DNA from: Thioglobus_B sp964566765
Lineage (GTDB): Bacteria; Pseudomonadota; Gammaproteobacteria; PS1; Pseudothioglobaceae
Direction: 5' to 3'
Assembly: GCA_964566765.1 (NCBI GenBank)
Contig: CAZMJI010000034.1
Span: 1-12,023 of the forward strand
DNA length: 12,023 nucleotides
Part shown: piece by piece, positions 6,530 to 12,023 of the stretch
Numbering within the stretch: the stretch's first letter is position 1
Layout of the letters: each line of letters opens with the position of its first letter
Translations under genes and position numbers: made by a program
The notes under the pieces: model-generated
Databases searched by the model: none
Seen by the model: the letters and a program-made list of their open reading frames with translations, nothing else
Told to the model about the DNA's origin: nothing

Positions 6530-7590
6530 AATAAAGACTCCAATGCATCTAAAAAGTCTTCGTTTTCGTGTTGCGTACCGACCGAGACTCGCAGATAGTT
6601 TGGCATCTCAACCGGGCGCACAATAAAGCCTTTTTTTAGCAATTGTTGATACATATCAGCAGCATCACTCACCTTAACTGAGATAAAGTTAGCTGATGAT
6701 TTAATATAGGACAAACCCAGTCTGTCGAATCCTTTGGACAGCTGCGCCAAACCATTTTGATTGGCCATGATAGAGCGCGCTAAAAAAGCCTCATCATTGA
6801 GTGCAGCTACTGCCGCACTTTGGGCCACGTGGTTGACATTAAACGGCTGTCGAATACGGTTTAAGTAATCGGCCACTTGAGTATTTGAAAGCGCATAACC
6901 CACGCGCAATCCTGCCAGGCCATAGGCTTTCGAGAAGGTGCGTGTAACCACCAAATTGTCAAACTGTGCTAGCCAAGCTAGGGCCAAGTCTTCACCGTCT
7001 AGATACTCAACATAAGCCTGATCCAGTACCACAATCACCGAAGACGGCACTTGCTGCAGGAACTCAAAGATGGTCTGGTCGTCCAATAAGGTGCCAGTTG
7101 GGTTGTTCGGATTGGCAATAAACACCACTTTGGTGTTATCAGTAATCGCTGCCAGCATGGCATCCAGATCATGGCCAAAATCCTTGGCTGGGGTCACCAC
7201 TGCTGTAGCACCCAGTGCTTGGGTGACCAATGGGTAAACCACAAAGGCGTACTGCGAGAATACCACCTCATCGGTCTTGGCGCACACATAAGCTCGGGCA
7301 ATCAACTCTAAAATATCATTCGAGCCATTGCCCAGGGTAATACGATCACTGCCAATAGAAAAGTGCTCACTCAAAGCAGCTTTGAGTTCAAAACCATTAC
7401 CATCTGGATAACGATCAATCTCGGTAATGGCATTTTGCATGGCTGCAAGGGCCTTAGGGCCAACGCCCAGCGGATTCTCGTTACTGGCTAACTTCACCAC
7501 ATGCTCAAGTCCCAGCTCACGCTGCAATTCGCTAATAGGCTTGCCGCCCTGATAAGGATTTAGGGCAAGAATCGAGTCGCAAACACTCAT
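6526..7590 (-). CDS. hisC: HisC-family aminotransferase (histidinol-phosphate / aromatic)
   Basis: A fold-type I PLP aminotransferase. The 354-residue protein shows SNENPLG at about 36-42, YPDGNG (61-66), NPNNPTGT (160-167), and the PLP-binding Lys221 in TRTFSKAYGLAGLRVGYA, followed by the phosphate-binding Arg. The family acts on histidinol phosphate. Copies in this aromatic-operon position are known in Pseudomonas-type supraoperons as broad-specificity enzymes (HisHb) that also transaminate phenylpyruvate, 4-hydroxyphenylpyruvate or prephenate. Its place between pheA and tyrA, with 4-base ATGA overlaps on both sides, favours a role in Phe/Tyr formation. Whether it is also the cell's only histidinol-phosphate aminotransferase cannot be told from this window. 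Confidence 0.93.
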   Translation of the reverse strand: MSVCDSILALNPYQGGKPISELQRELGLEHVVKLASNENPLGVGPKALAAMQNAITEIDRYPDGNGFELKAALSEHFSIGSDRITLGNGSNDILELIARAYVCAKTDEVVFSQYAFVVYPLVTQALGATAVVTPAKDFGHDLDAMLAAITDNTKVVFIANPNNPTGTLLDDQTIFEFLQQVPSSVIVVLDQAYVEYLDGEDLALAWLAQFDNLVVTRTFSKAYGLAGLRVGYALSNTQVADYLNRIRQPFNVNHVAQSAAVAALNDEAFLARSIMANQNGLAQLSKGFDRLGLSYIKSSANFISVKVSDAADMYQQLLKKGFIVRPVEMPNYLRVSVGTQHENEDFLDALESLL

Positions 7591-8669
7591 AGCACCGCTA
7601 CGGGGTAAGAGCCTAGTACATCAATTTTCAAGACACGCTCGCCCACTTCTTCCAAGGCTTTGGCCACATGGCTGGCCAATTGGTGACCCTCAATATCAAT
7701 CACGAATAGGTACTCCCATTTCACCCCTGGAATAGGATGTCTGGCCAACTGCAACATGTTAATGTTGTGTGCTTTAAATGGCTCCAGCAAATCGAACAAA
7801 GCGCCCGATTCATGTTTGGTCACCACCAAAATCGAGGTTTTGTCGCGACCTGAGGCTGGCACCTCTTCCTTGCCAATGATCAAAAAGCGGGTGACATTGC
7901 CCACTTGATCTTCAATATTCTCGACAATACGCTCCAGGCTGTACAAGCCCAGTGCAGCTTCCGAGGCAATGGCGGCTGAATTTGGCTCGTCTTTAACCAG
8001 ACGTGCTGCCAAGGCATTAGAGGCTACGCTCTTAAGTTCGGCATTGGGATAATGATTGGCCAACCAACGACGACATTGGTCTAAGGCTTGCTGATGCGCA
8101 TAAATCACTTTAACTTCTTGAGATTGATCGGCACTCATGAGTTGATGACGAATGGCAATCTCCACCTCGCCACAAATCTTTAAGTTTTGTGAATACAGCA
8201 TATCCACCGTTGCCCCAATCACGCCATTGGAGGAATTCTCAATCGGCACCACGCCATAATCTGCATTGCCCTTTTCAACTTGATGAAAGATCTCATCAAT
8301 ACTGCCACAGTCCAGGGTAGATACCGCATGGCCAAAATGTTTCAGCGCGGCTTCTTGCGTAAAGGTACCCTCAGGACCCAGATAAGCAATGTTCATGGGC
8401 TTTTCTAGCGCCAGGCAAGCCGACATAATCTCGCGGAAAATATGCGCAATATCTTTGTCTTTAAGCAGTGTTTGGTTGCGCTCAATAATGCTTCTTAGCA
8501 CCTGAGCTTCGCGCTCTGGTCGGTAAAACAAACTCTGCGCATCGCCATCAGCTCGTTTAACCTCGGCCACTTCAGCAGCCAATTGAGCACGATCGCCGAT
8601 TAGCGTTTGAATTCTCTGATCCAACGCGTCAATTTCATCTCTTAAATCGCCTAGCGTTTTTTTACTCAT
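7587..8669 (-). CDS. pheA: Bifunctional chorismate mutase / prephenate dehydratase (P-protein)
   Basis: Converts chorismate to prephenate and then to phenylpyruvate. The 360-residue protein has three parts. An AroQ-type chorismate mutase occupies about 1-90 (LRDEIDALDQRI, DRAQLAAEVAEVKR, FYRPEREAQVL). The prephenate dehydratase spans about 93-268, opening with YLGPEGTFTQEA and carrying the catalytic TRF motif at 260-262 (NVTRFLIIG). A C-terminal ACT domain covers about 276-355. In the ACT domain the GALV-like motif is GALF (289-292). The usual ESRP motif, which binds phenylalanine for feedback inhibition, reads ARHP (309-312), a possible sign of changed regulation. An AAAGG Shine-Dalgarno lies about 11 bases before the ATG. 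No Phe-rich leader peptide or attenuator is visible in the 61 bases after serC. The stop overlaps the hisC start. Confidence 0.96.
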   Translation of the reverse strand: MSKKTLGDLRDEIDALDQRIQTLIGDRAQLAAEVAEVKRADGDAQSLFYRPEREAQVLRSIIERNQTLLKDKDIAHIFREIMSACLALEKPMNIAYLGPEGTFTQEAALKHFGHAVSTLDCGSIDEIFHQVEKGNADYGVVPIENSSNGVIGATVDMLYSQNLKICGEVEIAIRHQLMSADQSQEVKVIYAHQQALDQCRRWLANHYPNAELKSVASNALAARLVKDEPNSAAIASEAALGLYSLERIVENIEDQVGNVTRFLIIGKEEVPASGRDKTSILVVTKHESGALFDLLEPFKAHNINMLQLARHPIPGVKWEYLFVIDIEGHQLASHVAKALEEVGERVLKIDVLGSYPVAVL

Positions 8670-8715
8670 TTGCGTTTTTGCCTTTGTTAATTGTTTTCAG
8701 TACTGTATCAGAAAT

Positions 8716-8734
8716 TTAGCCCAACGGGCACTAA
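8716..8734 (-). other. Small hairpin at the serC end (possible weak terminator or processing site)
   Basis: The core is GCCC (8719-8722) and GGGC (8726-8729) around a 3-base loop. It can extend as TTA/TAA with a 2-base bulge, and it covers the serC stop codon. On the transcribed (minus) strand it is followed only by AAATTTC, too short a U-run for an efficient terminator. It may cause partial attenuation or mRNA trimming between serC and pheA. Low confidence. Confidence 0.3.
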
Positions 8735-9810
8735 CCGTGAGTTTGTTCAAAATCTGCCATAAAGTCCACCAATGCTTGCACCCCTTCTATTGGCATTGAG
8801 TTATAAATACTGGCACGCATACCGCCGACTGACTTATGTCCTTTGAGTGCCAATAAGCCTGCTTCAAACGACTGCTCTAAGAACAAGGTATTCAGCGATT
8901 CATCAGCCAGAATAAACGGCACATTCATCCATGAACGGTAACGTGGCGCTATCGGGTTGGAATAAAAGTCTGACTCATCAATGGCCTGATACAAGGTTTG
9001 TGCCTTGGCTTGGTTAATCTTGGCCATGGCTTCAACCCCGCCCTGCGCTTTGAGCCACTCAAACACGCGACCTGCCGCGTACCAAGGAAAGGTTGATGGG
9101 GTGTTGTACATTGAGTCGTTATTGGCTTGTGTGGCGTAATCAAACAAAACCGGTTGCTTGGGTACCACCTGACCAATTAAATCTTCTCGCACAATCACCA
9201 CTGCAATACCTGCAGGGCCAATATTCTTTTGTGCGCCAGCATAAATCACCCCAAACTTTGAGACATCAATCGGACGCGACAAAATGGTTGAGGACATGTC
9301 AGCCACCAACGGCACCTCTACCTCAGGTATGTAATCAAACTCCAAACCGGCAATGGTCTCATTCGGCGTGTAATGCAGATACGCCGCCTGCGGATCCAAC
9401 TGCCAATTGGCAAAATCTTCAATATCGGTAAACTTATTATCGGTGCTATTGGTGACAATATTGACCTCGCAATAACGACTGGCCTCGGTAATCGCTTTTT
9501 GCGACCAATGACCTGTGTGTGCATAATCAGCACGCGTCTTGCCGCGCAATAAGTTGATTGGCACCATGGAGAACTGCGCCGATGCACCCCCTTGCAAGAA
9601 CAACACTTTGTAGTTATCTGGAATTTGCATCAGATCACGCAAATCTTGCTCAGACTTTTGCGCCAAGGCCATAAAGTCAGCACCTCGATGTGAGATCTCC
9701 ATCACTGAGGCCTTGGCATTGCCATAATCAAGCAACTCGTCTTGGATTTGTCTAAGCACCGCGCTCGGTAGTGCGGCTGGGCCAGCGCTGAAATTATAGG
9801 TCTGAGACAT
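8731..9810 (-). CDS. serC: Phosphoserine aminotransferase
   Basis: A PLP enzyme converting 3-phosphohydroxypyruvate and glutamate to phosphoserine; the family also acts in the pyridoxal-phosphate pathway. The 359-residue length matches the family (about 360). Visible motifs are NFSAGPAALP (6-15), ISHRGADF (39-46), the phosphate-contacting GGASAQF (74-80), and the PLP-Lys195 in AGAQKNIGPAG (191-201). The end has the HKSVGGMRASIYN segment. It is the first gene of the aromatic supraoperon, 61 bases before pheA. It starts 53 bases after the metR stop on the same strand. A loose minus-strand promoter, TTGTAA then TTTAAC/TAACAC, may lie in that gap, so serC could be read from its own promoter, from metR, or both. 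No Shine-Dalgarno is evident before the ATG. Confidence 0.96.
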   Translation of the reverse strand: MSQTYNFSAGPAALPSAVLRQIQDELLDYGNAKASVMEISHRGADFMALAQKSEQDLRDLMQIPDNYKVLFLQGGASAQFSMVPINLLRGKTRADYAHTGHWSQKAITEASRYCEVNIVTNSTDNKFTDIEDFANWQLDPQAAYLHYTPNETIAGLEFDYIPEVEVPLVADMSSTILSRPIDVSKFGVIYAGAQKNIGPAGIAVVIVREDLIGQVVPKQPVLFDYATQANNDSMYNTPSTFPWYAAGRVFEWLKAQGGVEAMAKINQAKAQTLYQAIDESDFYSNPIAPRYRSWMNVPFILADESLNTLFLEQSFEAGLLALKGHKSVGGMRASIYNSMPIEGVQALVDFMADFEQTHG

Positions 9811-9863
9811 GTTGTGTTTAAGGTGTTAAATCAAATCGAATTATTTTACAATAAAGCGCTTAC

Positions 9864-10766
9864 TTATAGGGTTTTAATGCCCTTAAGTGTTGATAGCGAT
9901 ACGCGTTTAGCGGTTTGACAAAAATCATTCATATAGGCCAGATTGGCATCGCTTTTGCGCATCGCCAGATACAAGGTTCGCCACACACCTTTTGCACCTA
10001 AGGGTTTTAACGCCACTTGCGTCTCCTGCTCAGCGGTTAGCGCCCACTGTGGCATGGTGGCCACACCTTGATTGTTAAGCACCAATTGCATCATCATCAA
10101 TGGCAGTTCAACTTGGCGAATCTTGCCTGCCTGCACGCCAGCCGGCTTTAAGAAATAGTTAAACACATCAAGTCGCTCTTGCTTCACTGGGTAGGTTAAT
10201 AACACCTGGTCTTCAATGTCATGCGGGAGTAAATAGTCTTTATCGGCCAGTGCACTGTCCTTAGACAATACCATCAGCATCTGATAATTAAACAGCGGGA
10301 AATATTCAAACTGCTCAGCTTCAATTGGATCGGAGGTGACCACCATGTCCACATCATAGTTTTTTAACGCCTCTAACGGCTCAAAACTAAAGGCCAAGGA
10401 CAGATCAAAATCCACCTTGGGTTGTTGTGTTCGATACACATCAAAGGTTGGAATTAACCAATCAAAACAACTATGACATTCGATGGCGATATTCAGTCGC
10501 CCGCCTTCAGTTTGAATCAGTTGCTGCTCCAAGGCTTCTACCCTAGGCAGCACCTCGTTAGCCAGTGATAATAACTGTTCACCTTGCGGGGTTAATTTAA
10601 ACGGGTCTGAGTGACGCACAAAGACACTGTGTTGAATCAAGGTTTCTAGTTTTTTAATCTGATGCGATAAGGCCGACTGGGTGACAAACAAACTACTTGC
10701 CGCATCGGAGACGTTACCCTGCTGGTGCAAGGCCCTAATTAACCTTAAGTGAGACGTTTCAATCAT
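9864..10766 (-). CDS. metR: LysR-type transcriptional regulator MetR
   Basis: A homocysteine-responsive regulator of methionine biosynthesis in enteric and related bacteria. The 300-residue protein has a winged helix-turn-helix at about 1-60; the recognition region is VSDAASSLFVTQSALSHQIKKLE, continuing to FVRHSDPFKLTPQGE. A linker helix and the two-lobed co-inducer domain follow. The stretch LNIAIECHSCFDWL (91-104) closely matches my recollection of E. coli MetR, as do MVVTSD and the YPV-x-RLDV-x-x-x-FLxPAGV pattern. That separates it from CysB and other LysR proteins. It lies upstream of serC on the same strand and is divergent from a B12-riboswitch-controlled btuB, not from metE as in E. 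coli. Its ATG is preceded by a poor Shine-Dalgarno. An inverted repeat at 10776-10790 overlaps its likely transcription start, consistent with autoregulation (inference). Confidence 0.92.
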   Translation of the reverse strand: MIETSHLRLIRALHQQGNVSDAASSLFVTQSALSHQIKKLETLIQHSVFVRHSDPFKLTPQGEQLLSLANEVLPRVEALEQQLIQTEGGRLNIAIECHSCFDWLIPTFDVYRTQQPKVDFDLSLAFSFEPLEALKNYDVDMVVTSDPIEAEQFEYFPLFNYQMLMVLSKDSALADKDYLLPHDIEDQVLLTYPVKQERLDVFNYFLKPAGVQAGKIRQVELPLMMMQLVLNNQGVATMPQWALTAEQETQVALKPLGAKGVWRTLYLAMRKSDANLAYMNDFCQTAKRVSLSTLKGIKTL

Positions 10767-10844
10767 GACTGTTTTTAATAAACTGTATTAGAATTATTAT
10801 ATAAACTAATATTGCAAATTGTCTATAATATCTCCAACTTTATC
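10767..10844. promoter_or_regulatory. Divergent promoter region metR / btuB riboswitch
   Basis: A plus-strand -10 TATAAT at 10824-10829 would start RNA near 10836, about 9 bases before the riboswitch's first helix; that position supports the call. A minus-strand TATAAT (10796-10801) would serve metR. Neither has a good -35, so activator dependence is possible. The inverted repeat TAATA-AACTG-TATTA at 10776-10790 overlaps the inferred metR start and is centred about 53 bases upstream of the btuB start. Its arms-plus-5-base-spacer geometry is like the MetR consensus TGAA-N5-TTCA, although the bases differ. Confidence 0.5.
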
Positions 10845-10918
10845 TTCTATGGCCACTGGAAGTTGGTGAAACTCCAACGCTGCCCTCGCAACGGTACAGC
10901 CCGATACATGTCATAGAA
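10845..10918 (+). promoter_or_regulatory. Cobalamin (B12) riboswitch aptamer, compact form
   Basis: An RNA element that senses cobalamin and controls the downstream receptor gene. A closing helix, TTCTATG (10845-10851) with CATAGAA (10912-10918), pairs perfectly. Inside are GCCACTGGAA and the hairpin GTTGG-TGAAACT-CCAAC (10862-10878). Next comes the hallmark GCTGCCCTCGCAACGGTA segment: stem GCTGCC (10879-10884) pairs with GG and CAGC (10893-10894, 10897-10900) around the loop CTCGCAAC. The B12-box-like AGCCCGATACATG follows at 10898-10910. The long P6 insertion seen in the E. coli btuB element is absent, so it resembles short class-II (Cbl-II/env8-like) forms. The class assignment is tentative; the cobalamin call is strong and agrees with the BtuB-like gene downstream. 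Confidence 0.88.
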
Positions 10919-11005
10919 ACCAATAACAACTACGATGGGTGGTGCGTTATGCTGGTGTGTGATCGCATCAGACGCGCGCTCGTTAACTACATTAACAGAG
11001 CAACA
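10919..11005 (+). promoter_or_regulatory. Riboswitch expression platform and btuB leader
   Basis: Two alternative helices can form here. One is ACCAATAAC (10919-10927) with GTTAT/TGGT (10946-10956, 2-base bulge), starting right after the aptamer. The other is TGGTGCG (10940-10946) with CGCATCA (10964-10970). They clash at base 10946 and in topology, so they could be a switch. A small GTTAA/TTAAC hairpin (10982-10996) stands just before the weak AGAG ribosome site at 10997-11000. There is no U-tract terminator, so control is probably at translation. I could not identify a clean partner for the aptamer's CTCGCAAC loop. Confidence 0.45.
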
Positions 11006-12023
11006 ATGAACATTAAACAATTCTCGCTGGCAATCTCTGCTGCCACACTGACTTTCGCCACCACAACTCAGGCTGTATTGGGGCCAATCCCCATCTACCT
11101 TAACACGGAGTATCGTGCTCAGTCTCCAGTGATCGGCTCAATTGCCTCAACCCTAGCATTTACCGGTGAAGATATTAAGGAAACAGGCGCAAATACCTTT
11201 TTAGATTTTTTAGCTACCGTCCCTAGTGTTGGTCTATTTAATGCACAAGGTAATGTGCCTGCAGTATATATCAGAGGCGGTGATGCGCACCATACTTTGG
11301 TTTTAATTGATGGCATGAAAATAAATCCCGTAGGGTCTGGTAAAGGTGCGATTGAGTACGGCCTGAATAGCATTCCATTAAATGACATTGAAAAAGTTGA
11401 AATACTGAAAGGTCCTGGATCTGTTTTGTATGGCTCTTCAGCAGTATCAGGAGTGATTTCAATCACAACCAAAAAAGGGGGAGATGGCACAAAATCTGTT
11501 ATCAGTACTAAAATTGGGTCAAACAACTCTAAATTCTATTCAATGTCGCTAAACGATGGCAGTGCCAATGGGTATGTTAGGCTTTCTCATAATAAACACA
11601 CATCAGATGGAATTAACGCAAGAAGCGACGATTTAACAAATGAAAAAGACGGAACTGATAATCAATCGACCCAAATCAAACTTGGTAATCGTGACTTCAG
11701 CTTAAGCTACTCAGAATCCAGAGACAAAACAGAATACGACAATCCGGTAAACGGTCTTGGTGATAGAAAATTTAACAAGCTTTCTCTGAATATAAATCGA
11801 GATATGAGCAAGTCTTGGCTTGCCAATCTCTCAATTAATCACACTCAAGACAAAAGAGATACTGGGGCAAACGCATCAACACCTGGAGATAAATTTAAAA
11901 GATTGGATATTACTGTGCTAAATGATATAACACTAGACGGCGCTTTATTGAATATTGGTATATCTAAAACCAGAGACGAAAATACTTCTGACAATATCAG
12001 TGCTAGTAGCAACGAGGTATATT
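11006..12023 (+). CDS. btuB: BtuB-like TonB-dependent vitamin B12 receptor, 3' end beyond window
   Basis: An outer-membrane, TonB-energised cobalamin receptor. The first 339 codons are present and open to the window edge; a full protein would be about 600 residues. The signal peptide covers 1-23 (likely cut TQA/VL). A TonB-box-like IPIYLNTEY lies at 28-36. The plug domain runs from about 40 to 160 and includes FLATVPSVG, VYIRGGDAHHTLVLIDGMKIN (from 87) and VEILKGPGSVLYGSSAVSGVI (131-151), closely parallel to E. coli BtuB. Beta-barrel strands begin after that. An in-frame ATG at 10949 with GGTGG upstream would add 19 residues, but the 11006 start gives a normal signal peptide and is preferred. 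The B12 riboswitch upstream supports the substrate. Arg is encoded by AGA seven times against three CGN codons, and the gene is visibly more AT-rich than its neighbours. Confidence 0.88.
   Translation, partial: MNIKQFSLAISAATLTFATTTQAVLGPIPIYLNTEYRAQSPVIGSIASTLAFTGEDIKETGANTFLDFLATVPSVGLFNAQGNVPAVYIRGGDAHHTLVLIDGMKINPVGSGKGAIEYGLNSIPLNDIEKVEILKGPGSVLYGSSAVSGVISITTKKGGDGTKSVISTKIGSNNSKFYSMSLNDGSANGYVRLSHNKHTSDGINARSDDLTNEKDGTDNQSTQIKLGNRDFSLSYSESRDKTEYDNPVNGLGDRKFNKLSLNINRDMSKSWLANLSINHTQDKRDTGANASTPGDKFKRLDITVLNDITLDGALLNIGISKTRDENTSDNISASSNEVY

Noticed and set aside
6820..6840. CCACGTGG core resembling the centre of a parS site
   Set aside because: The flanks (TTGGG and TTGAC) do not match the TGTT/AACA arms of parS, and it lies inside the hisC coding sequence; most likely chance.
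8670..8730. Phenylalanine leader peptide or attenuator before pheA
   Set aside because: No short frame with clustered Phe codons and no strong terminator/antiterminator pair is present.
9093..9587. Open frames on both strands within serC (112, 89 and 75 residues)
   Set aside because: They overlap a complete, motif-confirmed serC and have low-complexity, unnatural compositions.
9852..9863. AAGCGCTT palindrome as a metR terminator
   Set aside because: It has no loop and no GC-rich stem, and the flanking T-run is broken; it does not qualify as a terminator.
11119..11526. 135-residue open frame on the minus strand inside btuB
   Set aside because: Its composition is that of an antisense shadow of the receptor plug domain; there is no ribosome site and no recognisable domain.

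Overview
The window reads as chromosomal DNA of a moderately AT-rich gammaproteobacterium. The best guess is a sulfur oxidiser of the SUP05/Thioglobus/mussel-symbiont kind. This rests on the gene order serC-pheA-hisC-tyrA-aroA, a gammaproteobacterial MetR and LepB, and a DsrC/TusE-family sulfur-relay homologue. The genus is inference; no rRNA or tRNA is present to anchor it. Coding density is high, with no gene-free stretch above about 300 bases and no insertion sequence, CRISPR array, tRNA or phage gene seen.

Layout. Positions 26-2980 (+) hold a tight three-gene run: a secreted S41 carboxyl-terminal processing protease (ctpA), then the chromosome partition pair parA and parB, with gaps of only 2 and 1 bases. 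Positions 2986-3873 (-) hold signal peptidase I (lepB), convergent with parB across 5 bases. From a 90-base AT-rich divergent promoter region, a small DsrC/TusE-family gene runs rightward (3964-4290) behind a strong Shine-Dalgarno. It ends at a strong bidirectional terminator (4311-4340).

Positions 4359-9810 (-) are an aromatic amino-acid/serine supraoperon, transcribed right to left: serC, pheA (chorismate mutase-prephenate dehydratase), hisC-type aminotransferase, tyrA and aroA. The pheA/hisC and hisC/tyrA junctions are 4-base ATGA overlaps. AroA makes the chorismate precursor EPSP; PheA and TyrA split chorismate/prephenate toward Phe and Tyr; the HisC-type enzyme can supply the transamination; SerC supplies serine. 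Upstream on the same strand lies metR (9864-10766), a LysR-type regulator of methionine synthesis.

Divergent from metR is a compact cobalamin riboswitch (10845-10918) controlling a BtuB-like TonB-dependent receptor (11006 to beyond the window end). The right end therefore joins B12 uptake with the homocysteine/methionine regulator, which makes sense if the cell uses B12-dependent methionine synthase.

Most of the window is recognisable housekeeping sequence. The observation most worth following is that the DsrC/TusE homologue has no cysteine at all. It keeps the C-terminal arm but cannot carry sulfur by the usual chemistry. Secondary points are an altered ESRP motif in the PheA regulatory domain, a short-form B12 riboswitch, ctpA joined to parAB, and codon usage in btuB unlike its neighbours.
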